NCBI GenBank assembly: GCA_030651695.1
Contig: JAUSCD010000031.1
Span: 1 to 64,000 of the forward strand
Direction: 5' to 3'
DNA length: 64,000 bases
Origin: Pseudohongiella sp.
Lineage (GTDB): Bacteria; Pseudomonadota; Gammaproteobacteria; Pseudomonadales; Pseudohongiellaceae
Part shown: positions 37,275 to 45,737 of the stretch, piece by piece
How the letters are laid out: each line of letters starts with the position of its first letter
Numbering within the stretch: position 1 is the first letter of the stretch
Translations under genes and position numbers: made by a program
The notes under the pieces: model-generated
The model's database searches: none
Told to the model about the DNA's origin: nothing
What the model saw: the letters and a program-made list of their open reading frames with translations, nothing else

Positions 37275-38275
37275 AAGTCTACCCCGATCAAATACAGCCG
37301 AATCTCACCAGATCGCTGCCTGCTGCCTGTTGGTTAAGCGGCGATGAACCACTGCAAATGCGCGAATGCAGTGATCTGATACGCAGTATTACCCGGCAGC
37401 AAGGCTTTACCGAACGCGTACAGCATGATGTCGACGCCGATTTCGACTGGAGGCAGTTGCTCGCTGAAGGCAACAATATGTCTCTGTTCTCAGATAAAAA
37501 AATCATCGAGCTGAACCTGAAAAGCAGCAAGCTGGACGACAACGCCCGCAAGTCCCTGCTGGAGTATCTGCAGAGCGCGTCACCCGATAATTTGTTATTG
37601 CTGCTGAGCCCCAGGATCGAACCGGCAACCGCCAAAACACAATGGTTTTCGAAACTGGAAGCGCAGTTGATGCTGGTGCAGGTGTACCCGGTAGATAGCG
37701 AGAAACTGCCTGCGTGGATAAGTCAGCGCATGAAAAAACACGCATTGACGGCTGATACTGACGCCATTCAGCTATTGGCCGACAGAATTGAAGGCAATAT
37801 GCTGGCTGCTGACCAGGAAATCGAAAAACTCAGCCTTTTATTCGGACAAGGCACACATCTGCGCAATGAACACATTGCCCGTAGCGTAGCCGATAATGCC
37901 CGCTACAACGTATTCGGTCTGATAGACGCCTGTCTCGCCGGACAGAGTGCGCGGGTAATGAAAACCCTGCAGAGGCTCAGACAGGAAGGCCAGGAAGTAC
38001 TGATGATCAATGCCATGGTCAGCAAAGAACTGCGCCAGCTCAGCACTCTGAAAAATGAGCTTGGGCGTGGCGCCAGAGTTGATGAGGTACTTCAGCGACA
38101 CCATATCTGGAAAAATCGTCAGGCTGCGACCCGATCGGCGCTGCAACGCCTCACCCCGGCGCGGCTGTCCGATTTACTTCAACAAGCCAGACAGGTTGAT
38201 CTGGCCGTCAAAGGTATGCAGGTTACACCCGCCTGGGTGGTTATGGACAACCTGTGCCTGGAACTGAGTCGCTAG
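37271..38275 (+). CDS. holA: DNA polymerase III delta subunit
   Basis: HolA is the clamp-loader subunit that opens the beta sliding clamp. The 334-aa protein shows the family N-terminus (YPDQIQPNLTR, CWLSGDEPLQMREC) and an AAA-like core with LLLLLSPRIEPATAKTQWF and IEGNMLAADQEIEKLSLL. The C-terminal collar follows (LRQLSTLKNELGRG). It starts at the ATG overlapping the lptE stop. Its TAG stop shares the palindrome CTAG (38272-38275) with the stop of the opposing DUF4404 gene. Confidence 0.94.
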   Translation: MKVYPDQIQPNLTRSLPAACWLSGDEPLQMRECSDLIRSITRQQGFTERVQHDVDADFDWRQLLAEGNNMSLFSDKKIIELNLKSSKLDDNARKSLLEYLQSASPDNLLLLLSPRIEPATAKTQWFSKLEAQLMLVQVYPVDSEKLPAWISQRMKKHALTADTDAIQLLADRIEGNMLAADQEIEKLSLLFGQGTHLRNEHIARSVADNARYNVFGLIDACLAGQSARVMKTLQRLRQEGQEVLMINAMVSKELRQLSTLKNELGRGARVDEVLQRHHIWKNRQAATRSALQRLTPARLSDLLQQARQVDLAVKGMQVTPAWVVMDNLCLELSR

Positions 38276-38529
38276 ATCCCCATTCGACCCAGCACAGCGA
38301 TCAACTCGCGGACGATTCGCTCCGCTACCGGATGCGTCGCTGCAAAACGCGCCTCCAGCGCTATAGCATCCTCAAGCTCCGGAACCAGCGGCTCTGACCT
38401 CTCTATCATCAGATCCATGTCCTGATCCAGCTTACGGGCCAGCTCCAACGTTTCTTCATCAAGCGTATCAGCTGATGCCAGCTCAGAACGCAACTGTGAC
38501 AATAATTCCCGAACTCGATCCTGACTCAC
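38272..38529 (-). CDS. DUF4404 family small protein
   Basis: This 85-aa acidic, wholly helical protein (SQDRVRELLSQLRSELASAD, then LVPELEDAIALEARFAATHPVAE) resembles DUF4404 members, which are short and uncharacterised. Its stop codon TAG uses the same four bases, CTAG, as the holA stop on the other strand. No signal or membrane segment is seen. The start has GGAG-like sequence (AGGAGATGGGATGTGAGTC region) upstream. Confidence 0.72.
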   Translation of the reverse strand: MSQDRVRELLSQLRSELASADTLDEETLELARKLDQDMDLMIERSEPLVPELEDAIALEARFAATHPVAERIVRELIAVLGRMGI

Positions 38530-38648
38530 ATCCCATCTCCTGCTTTTGTAGCTACTAAGCTAATCATTACACAGTCAGTACTACAAGGCGAATAGCAATG
38601 CACGCCGCACCAGAATAGTGCGCACTGCGTCAATTATTTGTCTTTCTA

Positions 38649-38682
38649 GCCGCCATGCGTCAATATATTGACGAATGGCGGC
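38649..38682. repeat. 34-bp near-perfect palindrome
   Basis: GCCGCCAT (38649-38656), one mismatched base, then CGTCAATA, meet their complements TATTGACG, one base, ATGGCGGC (to 38682). There is one mismatch in 17 pairs and no central loop. It lies between DUF4404 and the terminator of the GNAT-like gene. Lack of a U-tract and of a loop argues against a simple terminator; a protein-binding site or a remnant of a mobile repeat is possible. Confidence 0.7.
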
Positions 38683-38683
38683 G

Positions 38684-38722
38684 CAAAATAAACACCCGAA
38701 TACATATTGATGTACCCGGGTG
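38684..38722 (-). terminator. Intrinsic terminator for the GNAT-like/ICMT gene pair
   Basis: On the minus strand CACCCG, an internal loop and TACAT pair with ATGTA and CGGGTG (38693-38722), followed by TTTATTTTG. It lies 46 bp beyond the stop of the GNAT-like gene. Confidence 0.7.
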
Positions 38723-38768
38723 CTTTAATCGCCATCAATCAAAATAAGTTATATAGCAGGCGGCCTTC

Positions 38769-39392
38769 TCAACTGGCTTTTGTGACCATACGCGTCATGG
38801 AACGCTCCTTCAGACGCCGATGAAAACGACGCTCGCGACTTTTGTACTCGAACCAGTAACGAGGAACATTCAGCAATAATGACCAGCGAGTGGTGTAGCT
38901 GACGCGGATTGTCGAATGGCTCTTGTCACCGGAAGTCAGCATAGGCTCACCTTCATAGATGTCTTTTGCACCTGTCATGGCATGGATGTGGCGGATATTG
39001 CCGTTGCGCTGATTGGCCATCAGCAATACGAACTGCTTGCGGCACCTGAATGCGTCCAGAATCAATTTCAGCCATACACCAAACTGCTCGGAAGCCGACT
39101 TCAATGATGCGCTCATCCATACACCATTGATTTCCATCATTTCGTAACTTTCGTTCTTGAAAAAATCATGATCGCGCTTCACCTGATCAGGAACAAACAT
39201 CAGACTTCTGAACTGAGGCTTGGTAACCAGCATGTACCCCGCAACCATTTCTTCGCCTTTGTAGCCTGCCACGAATGTGCTGCGGTCTGCATAGTCATAA
39301 GGTAACTTCACACCAACATAGCTCTCAAATCGGCCGAGAAAGAATTCTATTTCACTTTCAGTTGTCAAAGTTCTGAACTTGATTGCTTCCAT
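38769..39392 (-). CDS. Putative GNAT-fold acyltransferase, function unknown
   Basis: I do not recognise this 207-aa soluble protein firmly. The first half looks like a GNAT N-acyltransferase core of the LuxI/N-acyl amino acid synthase sort. It has EFFLGRFESYVGVKLPYDY, a strand pair FVAGYKGEEMVAGYMLV, then SYEMMEINGVWMS and a helix before FVLLMANQRNG. The C-terminus is very basic (YKSRERRFHRRLKERSMTR). The ATG at 39392 has GAGGAT 8 nt upstream; the longer frame to 39569 is not needed. It overlaps the preceding methyltransferase gene by 28 bp, so the two are coupled. The pair is more A/T-rich than its neighbours, which suggests transfer. Confidence 0.55.
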   Translation of the reverse strand: MEAIKFRTLTTESEIEFFLGRFESYVGVKLPYDYADRSTFVAGYKGEEMVAGYMLVTKPQFRSLMFVPDQVKRDHDFFKNESYEMMEINGVWMSASLKSASEQFGVWLKLILDAFRCRKQFVLLMANQRNGNIRHIHAMTGAKDIYEGEPMLTSGDKSHSTIRVSYTTRWSLLLNVPRYWFEYKSRERRFHRRLKERSMTRMVTKAS

Positions 39393-39931
39393 TTTTTTAT
39401 CCTCGGTAGGAACATTCCTACATTTTGTTGGTATAGTTGGTATTGCTTTGCCTGAGCGGAGGCGAGTATCGTCCGCTCTTCTTTCCTTGCAGAAATAACG
39501 TAAAAAGCTGTGAGGTAGAGAGCTGTAATCCACATTAACAGCGAATTGAACAGAATCGTGCTCGCCCACCAGGCTATCAGGTAGGATACGTAAAAAGGAT
39601 GACGAAAAATTCCAAAAGGACCAGTTGTCACTATATCCCCTACTTTATTGCTAAAAGCAAAATCCAACGACTTTGCGGTAACAACTGACCGCCAGAATAT
39701 CACCAGCGATGCAAGATACAATATAGGGACAAAAAACGAATATGGTTTTGTGACATCCGTCACATAAATAAATCCGTACGTTGTCAGCAACATCTGGCAC
39801 ACCACAGCCAGGTCATAAGAATAGGCCAGAATTTTTGGAGTTCCTCCCGAAATTTTGAAAAAAAACAATCGCCCCCAAATGAGACTTACAACAATCAAAA
39901 GGTACAAAAACAAACTGATCCACGTAAGCAT
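39365..39931 (-). CDS. Isoprenylcysteine carboxyl methyltransferase (ICMT/PEMT)-family membrane methyltransferase
   Basis: The 188-aa protein (ATG at 39931) has about five membrane helices and the SAM-binding end of the ICMT/PEMT group: GPFGIFRHPFYVSYLIAWW, then ISARKEERTIL and YQLYQQNVGMFLPR. Bacterial members methylate small lipophilic acids or lipids; few have known substrates. No good ribosome site precedes the ATG, and a TTG at 40006 is the furthest in-frame alternative. It is followed by, and overlaps, the GNAT-like gene. Substrate unknown. Confidence 0.75.
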   Translation of the reverse strand: MLTWISLFLYLLIVVSLIWGRLFFFKISGGTPKILAYSYDLAVVCQMLLTTYGFIYVTDVTKPYSFFVPILYLASLVIFWRSVVTAKSLDFAFSNKVGDIVTTGPFGIFRHPFYVSYLIAWWASTILFNSLLMWITALYLTAFYVISARKEERTILASAQAKQYQLYQQNVGMFLPRIKKWKQSSSEL

Positions 39932-40137
39932 AGTTCTATAATTCCATATCCGGGATTCGATTTTATTCAAAAATGCTTTTATACACGCAGCCCTATTACT
40001 GCGCAATTGCTGATAGCCACCAAATCTGTATAATCAGCTCACGCGAATCAGGGTTGATGGATTAAAGAGTAATACTCTCCCCCGACAGACCAAGGCAGGA
40101 TCGCTAATAATGGTCAACCAACAACAACAGACAACGT

Positions 40138-41520
40138 ATGAATCCAGATAAGTATTCGGCATACTGCAAAGAACATGCCGATGAGTTCCGGGATGAGCTC
40201 AGAGACGATGCTTCACGTGCTCTCAGAAACTGGCCAGGAAAAACAGCAGCATTACTGCTGATCGCTTCATCACTGCTTTCCTGGCAAAGCATGATCCGCG
40301 CGGGCAATCCTGACGCGTACAAAGCCTTGTTTACTTATGCCATCCCGGCAGCTATCGCATTCGGCTATCCCTTAGCATCGCTGATTTTCTCCAGCCTCGA
40401 TAAATACTCACGCAGCGTGCTGGATTTTTTCCTGCTCAGCATATTGTTTGGTTTCTGTCTGACCTTGCATTATGTGTTTGAACCCATCGATGCCGGTGCT
40501 GACGCATCATCGATTTATCTGGCCCTGTCAGGACAGATCAATTTCGCCATCCTGATGACCACTGCGTTCTCCTATCACGCTACCTTTGGCATCACTTTGC
40601 TGCGCAACAGCCTGTACACTTTGCTGACGGCCGTCCTTATTTACCTGATAGATCCTCAATATCTGGCGATCAACGCGATTCAGGTGCTACAGGGTTTTCT
40701 GGGCGGGATAATCGTCAGCTGGTTGTTTTTTGCGCGTATTCAGACCAGGTTTTATTACAAATCAATTGATGCTGACACCCGCCAACATCTTTACAAACAA
40801 CTCTCCAAACTTGTTTATCCGCACCAATTGGCTCGTATAAAAGCTGGCGACCAGCTGGAAGAAACCATGCCTGTGGCCCCGGCTCAGGCCATTATCAATG
40901 TGTTCGACATACAGAACTCCAGTGCTATCAAGCATGAAAAGACACAATCATTTTTTCTTGAAATATTCCGCGCGTTTTCCCAGATATGCATGATGGGCTA
41001 TGAACACAATCCGCTGAAATCCCGGGCATTCCGCCTTAAAGAGACCGGTGACGGATTTATCAGCGCCATTGGATACCCCTTCCTCACAGACAAAGCCGAT
41101 ACTCTTGCCGACCATGCCGTGGAAACAGCTCTGTTGATGTTCCGCGCATTTAACTCGGAAGTTGACCGGTTTGGTTATGGCCATCCCATCAAAGCGGCCA
41201 TGGGACTCGCTTACAACTCGGTGCAAGGCACTTTCCAGAGTAGTGGCATCCGGGCTTATGATCTGTTTGGTGACGCCCTTATTCAGGCATACCGATATGA
41301 AGAAATGCGCAAAGTGCCGGTTATTGCCGAACTGATGAGAGAGCATGCCAGACAGTCAGGGCTTGAGCATTACAATATTCTGATTATTCAGGAAGTCATC
41401 TACAACTCACTGTGTGACCGCTATAAACAGATGTTCAGCGCTATAGATCTGCTCAACATCAACTACCATATGCCGCAGGATCCTCAAGCCCGGTATGTGT
41501 ATTTCCACCTTCTTGAATAA
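40138..41520 (+). CDS. Membrane protein with class III nucleotide cyclase domain
   Basis: The 460-aa protein has a charged N-terminus, about five or six membrane helices (residues 36-205) and a C-terminal class III cyclase domain (about 245-425). Recognisable catalytic features are the first metal Asp in NVFDIQNSS (257), the purine-site Lys in LKETGDGF (301) and the second metal Asp (305). Asp375 in YDLFGD is the other adenine-selecting position. The transition-state Asn of the usual VNxAARxE motif is replaced (LIQAYRYEE, Ile382), while the Arg (386) remains. It may make cAMP weakly or be a sensor. The ATG lacks a clear Shine-Dalgarno. It is divergent from the ICMT gene and 132 bp upstream of the aspartokinase. 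Confidence 0.72.
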   Translation: MNPDKYSAYCKEHADEFRDELRDDASRALRNWPGKTAALLLIASSLLSWQSMIRAGNPDAYKALFTYAIPAAIAFGYPLASLIFSSLDKYSRSVLDFFLLSILFGFCLTLHYVFEPIDAGADASSIYLALSGQINFAILMTTAFSYHATFGITLLRNSLYTLLTAVLIYLIDPQYLAINAIQVLQGFLGGIIVSWLFFARIQTRFYYKSIDADTRQHLYKQLSKLVYPHQLARIKAGDQLEETMPVAPAQAIINVFDIQNSSAIKHEKTQSFFLEIFRAFSQICMMGYEHNPLKSRAFRLKETGDGFISAIGYPFLTDKADTLADHAVETALLMFRAFNSEVDRFGYGHPIKAAMGLAYNSVQGTFQSSGIRAYDLFGDALIQAYRYEEMRKVPVIAELMREHARQSGLEHYNILIIQEVIYNSLCDRYKQMFSAIDLLNINYHMPQDPQARYVYFHLLE

Positions 41521-41549
41521 ACATCTATATCGCCTCTGCCTGTCAGCCC

Positions 41550-41578
41550 GTGAATTACGTACCAGCCTGCGCTATAAT
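41550..41578 (+). promoter_or_regulatory. Candidate promoter of the aspartokinase gene
   Basis: A perfect TATAAT (41573-41578) has a weak -35 GTGAAT (41550-41555) at 17-bp spacing, 75 bp before the ATG at 41653. Confidence 0.4.
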
Positions 41579-41652
41579 TGTGCCCGATTTACGCTGGCAG
41601 CCAATTTAAGGCCAGCCTTTCAACGTATCTGACACAACTTGCAGGAAATGAA

Positions 41653-43125
41653 ATGACATCAGCTGACGCTTCAAACCCACACAACGGACATACAGTCGAG
41701 AAAATCGGCGGCACTTCCATGAGTCAGTTTGAAGCTGTCCGAAAGAACATTTTTATGAATCCAACGCTCAAGCAGCAGTATTACAGACGTATTTTTGTTG
41801 TGTCGGCGTATTCAGGCATTACAAATATGCTACTGGAGCATAAGAAATCCGGACAACCCGGGATTTATGCCCTGTTCTCGGATGCAGAAGAACAGCAAAG
41901 CTGGCGCGATGCCTTTGTCGAACTTAAAAACAGAATTCATGAAATCAACAAAGAGCTGTTTGAGCAACATGGCGAAAATGAACTGACTGCGGCCAATGAA
42001 TTTATTGAATCCCGACTGAATGACGCCTACAAGGTGCTCGAGGATGTATCCAGTCTTTGCCAGCATGGCCATTTTGCACTTACCGACTATCTACAGACCT
42101 TGCGGGAAATGCTGGCCAGTATCGGCGAAATCCATAGTGCCTGGAATACCGCACGCCTGCTGCAACTTCATGGCCTGAATGCCTGTTTTGTTGATCTGTC
42201 AGGCTGGGCCAACAGCAAACATGTATCACTGGATGAAAATATTCAACGCGCTTTTGAAGGTATAGACCTGACCACCCAACTGCCCGTCGCCACAGGCTAC
42301 AGTCACTGCGAAGGCGGTCTGATGGCGATTTTTGACCGTGGTTACAGTGAGATGATTTTCAGCCGCATTGCGGTGCTTACCGGTGCAACTGAAGCCATTA
42401 TCCATAAGGAATTCCACCTGAGCAGCGCTGACCCAGGAATTGTCGGTGCCAACAAAGCCGTACCTATCGGCCGCACCAACTACGATGTAGCAGACCAGCT
42501 TGCCAATCTGGGTATGGAAGCCATTCACCCGCGTGCGGCCAAAGGCTTACGACAGAACAATATTCACCTGCGGGTCAAAAACACTTTTGAACCGGAGCAC
42601 AACGGCACCCTGATCACTCGTGACTACGTCAGCGATTCACCTTGTGTAGAAATCATTGCAGGCAGAATGGGTGTTTACGCCATAGAATTGTTCGATCAGG
42701 AAATGGTCGGAGACCTGTCCAATTATGAAGAAGAGTTTCTCAGGCAGATCACACGATTCAAGGCTCAGGTTATCAACAAGGATCTGAATGCCAATACCAT
42801 TACTCATTATCTGTCGGCCAACCTGAAAACGGTGAAGCGCATCCAGGCTGCACTGGCGGAACTGTTCCCCGGTGCAGAAATAAACGTGCGCAAAGTCTGT
42901 ATAGTGTCAGCAATTGGCAGTGATCTGAAAATTCCTGGCATGCTTGCCCGCACAGCACAGGCACTGGCGGATGCAGGCGTGGATATACTGGGCGTACATC
43001 AGTGTATGCGCCAGGTAGATATGCAATTTGTTCTGGATGAAGAGGACTACAACACGGCTGTGAAAGCAATGCATTCACAACTGGTTGAAGTCTACAACCA
43101 CGGCCGCGCGATCAAACTGGCATAA
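41653..43125 (+). CDS. Aspartate kinase of the ectoine-pathway (Ask_Ect) type
   Basis: Aspartokinase phosphorylates aspartate, the entry to lysine/threonine/methionine and to ectoine. The 490-aa protein closely follows the Ask_Ect subgroup normally encoded after ectABC. It has VEKIGGTSMSQFEAV, FVVSAYSGITNMLLEHKKSG, REMLASIGEIHSAWN, AIIHKEFHLSSADP and GRTNYDVADQLANLGMEAIH. Two C-terminal ACT domains follow (VSAIGSDLKIPGMLARTAQA). AGGAAATG precedes the ATG at 41653; a longer frame from 41578 begins inside the promoter. No ectA, ectB, ectC or ectD lies in this window. A class V aminotransferase gene begins 5 bp after its stop. Confidence 0.87.
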   Translation: MTSADASNPHNGHTVEKIGGTSMSQFEAVRKNIFMNPTLKQQYYRRIFVVSAYSGITNMLLEHKKSGQPGIYALFSDAEEQQSWRDAFVELKNRIHEINKELFEQHGENELTAANEFIESRLNDAYKVLEDVSSLCQHGHFALTDYLQTLREMLASIGEIHSAWNTARLLQLHGLNACFVDLSGWANSKHVSLDENIQRAFEGIDLTTQLPVATGYSHCEGGLMAIFDRGYSEMIFSRIAVLTGATEAIIHKEFHLSSADPGIVGANKAVPIGRTNYDVADQLANLGMEAIHPRAAKGLRQNNIHLRVKNTFEPEHNGTLITRDYVSDSPCVEIIAGRMGVYAIELFDQEMVGDLSNYEEEFLRQITRFKAQVINKDLNANTITHYLSANLKTVKRIQAALAELFPGAEINVRKVCIVSAIGSDLKIPGMLARTAQALADAGVDILGVHQCMRQVDMQFVLDEEDYNTAVKAMHSQLVEVYNHGRAIKLA

Positions 43126-43129
43126 CAAC

Positions 43130-44314
43130 ATGACAATGAATCTGGGCCTCGTACGTCAGGACACTCCCGGCTGCAAAGACCTGGTTCATTTTAATAATGC
43201 TGGTTCATCCTTACAGCCACGGGCGGTGACTGAAGCTGTCCTGCACCATCTTATGCTTGAACAACGCCTGGGCGGCTATGAGGCCGCCGAGGCCCAGGCG
43301 GCTTTGTCGGACAATTTTTATCACGCCCTTGCTCGCCTGTTCAATTGCGCTCCAAGGGAAATTGCATTCGCTGAGAACTCTACGCGCGCCTGGACTCAAT
43401 TATTGCTCGCTATCCCGTTTGAATCAGGTGACCGCATTCTGACCGGACAGTCGGAATACGCCAGCAACTATCTGAGCCTGTTGCATCTGGCTAAAACCCG
43501 CGGCGTTCGAATTGATGTTGTGCCGAATCTGGACAACGGCAAGATATGCCTGCAAACACTTGAGAAAAAACTCGACGATGATGTGCGCCTGATCGCACTG
43601 ACACATGTTGCCAGCCAGAGTGGCGTAATCCAGCCCGTTGCAGAGGTCGGAAAACTGGCGCGCAAACACCGCATCTTCTATCTGCTTGACGCCTGTCAGT
43701 CTGCTGGCCAGTTACAACTGGATGTAAATGAAATCGGATGCGACATGTTGACTGGCAGTGGTCGCAAGTACATGCGTGGGCCACGTGGCACCGGCTTTAT
43801 GTACGTGCGGCACACCATTCTGAATTACCTGCAACCGCAGAGTATAGACTTGCAGTCTGCAACCTGGGCTTCACGCGATCACTATGAGCTGCGCGATGAT
43901 GCCCGTCGTTTTGAAGTCTGGGAACATTATGTGGCAGGCAAAATCGGGCTGGCTGTCGCTGCCGATTACGCGTTCACAATGGGGATGGACGAGATAGAAA
44001 ATACTGTGCGCTCACTGGCAGACCGACTGCGCCATCAGATTGCAGAATTGCCGGGATTCACTGTTCATGAAAGCGGAGCCGAACTTTGCGGAATCGTGAC
44101 CTTCAGCAGCGAACACCACAGTGCAATGCAGATACAACAACATCTGCGCACTCAACATATCAATACTTCAGTCATCCGCAGACAAAACACTCAGCTGGAC
44201 TTTGCCACGCGGCAACTCGGCGATATCGGTCGCGCATCAGTCCACTACTACAATACTGATACCGAGATTGAGCAGTTCTGCTCTGCACTCAGACTACTGA
44301 CACACGCCCGGTAA
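43130..44314 (+). CDS. Class V PLP-dependent aminotransferase / cysteine-desulfurase-like enzyme
   Basis: The 394-aa fold-type I PLP enzyme has HFNNAGSSLQPRAV at the N-terminus, ENSTRAWTQLLLAIPF, THVASQSGVIQPV, the PLP-Asp in YLLDACQSAGQL and the Schiff-base Lys in TGSGRKYMRGPRGTGF. It resembles isopenicillin-N-epimerase-like and selenocysteine-lyase-like members. No Cys loop of IscS/SufS desulfurases is evident, so aminotransferase, lyase or racemase chemistry are all open. The ATG at 43130 (or 43136) has no clear ribosome site, suggesting coupling to the aspartokinase 5 bp upstream. Substrate unknown. Confidence 0.8.
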   Translation: MTMNLGLVRQDTPGCKDLVHFNNAGSSLQPRAVTEAVLHHLMLEQRLGGYEAAEAQAALSDNFYHALARLFNCAPREIAFAENSTRAWTQLLLAIPFESGDRILTGQSEYASNYLSLLHLAKTRGVRIDVVPNLDNGKICLQTLEKKLDDDVRLIALTHVASQSGVIQPVAEVGKLARKHRIFYLLDACQSAGQLQLDVNEIGCDMLTGSGRKYMRGPRGTGFMYVRHTILNYLQPQSIDLQSATWASRDHYELRDDARRFEVWEHYVAGKIGLAVAADYAFTMGMDEIENTVRSLADRLRHQIAELPGFTVHESGAELCGIVTFSSEHHSAMQIQQHLRTQHINTSVIRRQNTQLDFATRQLGDIGRASVHYYNTDTEIEQFCSALRLLTHAR

Positions 44315-44321
44315 CAAAGTT

Positions 44322-45671
44322 CTAAAAAATCATCTGAACATAAACTGCCAGAATGATTACAGGGCAAACGAATTTGATATACCAGGGCCAGATGCGCCAG
44401 AACAAACCACTCTGAGCTTCCGGATTACCTTGCCTGATCTCTGCCAGCAACGAATTCCGGTTCCATATCCAGCCGGCAAAAATCGCAAAAAAGAAACCAA
44501 GCAAAGGTTGACTGAATTCCGTTGTCAGTCGCACTACCCAGTCAAATAGCAGCCCGAAATTCAGCACAATAATCACACTGATCACGGCGGTGACAAGTCC
44601 GAGCACCAAACCGGCCTTGCGTCGCGACACTTTGTGCTCTTCAACAATGTACGATACCGGTACTTCCAGCATGGAAATTGACGAGGTCAGTGAAGCGATG
44701 GACATCAGCATGAAAAACGCCAGCCCCACAATCAGACCCGCGTCGCCCATACGATCGAACAGCGCAGGCAGTACTGAAATAATCAGCGCGGGACCAGCAA
44801 TCAGCCCACCCTCCGCATCGTAAATTTCAATACCATTCAGTGCCGCTACCGTCATCGCCGGCAAAATCAGCAAGCCAGCCAGTACAGCCACGGAAATGTC
44901 CATTAACGTGACCATGCCACCAATCATGGGCAGGTTTTCTTTTTTGCTGACGTAGGACCCGTAAATCAACATGGTGCCGACACCCAGTGACAATGAGAAA
45001 AACGCCTGACCCATCGCGCCCAGTATCAATTCAGGGTCAGCTACACGGCTGAAGTCTGGCACCAGATACATGCGCAGACCTTCCATTGCACCGTCCAGCG
45101 TCATCACGTAAATGATCAGCGCCAGCAGAATAAAATACAGCGACGGCATCAGCCGCGAAGCCCACTTTTCGATGCCGTTGCGCACGCCGGCGACAACCAC
45201 GTAAATGGTCAACAGATAAAACATCAGGGTGAAAATCAGATCGCGGGCAGTACCGGATTGGATCAGCCAGTCGGAAAGTGAATCCAGTCGTGCAATATCT
45301 GCAACTGCAGCAAACATAAATGAGAGCATCCAGCCGCTGACAATGGCATAAAAACTCAGAATCAGCGTGACTGTAATCATGCCGGCGAAACCAACACCAG
45401 CACCCACGCGGGCTGTCACTTTGTTGTCCGATAAACCGCGTAATGCATTTACCGCATTAGCCTGCGCGTGACGGCCAATAATCAGCTCAGCCATCAATGC
45501 CGGATATGCCAATAAAAATGCAAGAATCAGGTAGGTAAACAGAAATGCACCACCGCCATTGCTGGCGGCGTTAGTAGGGAATCCCCAGATGTTGCCAAGG
45601 CCGACTGCAGAGCCGGTGGCTGCCATCAAAAATCCGAATCGTGAACTGAATTCCCCGCGCGCTGTGCTCAT
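44322..45671 (-). CDS. Sodium-dependent transporter of the NSS (SNF) family
   Basis: This 449-aa protein has about 11-12 membrane helices and the NSS signature near the N-terminus (SRFGFLMAATGSAVGLGNIWGFP, with G-N-x-W-x-F sodium/substrate site). The second conserved part (GQAFFSLSLGVGTMLIYGSY) and the sodium-site serines in SIASLTSSISMLEVP are also present. Members use sodium to take up amino acids or related amines. Substrate cannot be told from sequence. It converges on the class V aminotransferase, 7 bp apart. Confidence 0.92.
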   Translation of the reverse strand: MSTARGEFSSRFGFLMAATGSAVGLGNIWGFPTNAASNGGGAFLFTYLILAFLLAYPALMAELIIGRHAQANAVNALRGLSDNKVTARVGAGVGFAGMITVTLILSFYAIVSGWMLSFMFAAVADIARLDSLSDWLIQSGTARDLIFTLMFYLLTIYVVVAGVRNGIEKWASRLMPSLYFILLALIIYVMTLDGAMEGLRMYLVPDFSRVADPELILGAMGQAFFSLSLGVGTMLIYGSYVSKKENLPMIGGMVTLMDISVAVLAGLLILPAMTVAALNGIEIYDAEGGLIAGPALIISVLPALFDRMGDAGLIVGLAFFMLMSIASLTSSISMLEVPVSYIVEEHKVSRRKAGLVLGLVTAVISVIIVLNFGLLFDWVVRLTTEFSQPLLGFFFAIFAGWIWNRNSLLAEIRQGNPEAQSGLFWRIWPWYIKFVCPVIILAVYVQMIF

Positions 45672-45737
45672 CGACGATCGTCTCCCGTCAGGCTGATTTA
45701 TTATTTTTAATCCGCTTCAGCTGATTCTGACAGCCGC

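Noticed and set aside
40066-40078. AGAGT-AAT-ACTCT palindrome before the cyclase gene
   Set aside because: Only 5 bp per arm; expected by chance in intergenic DNA of this length.
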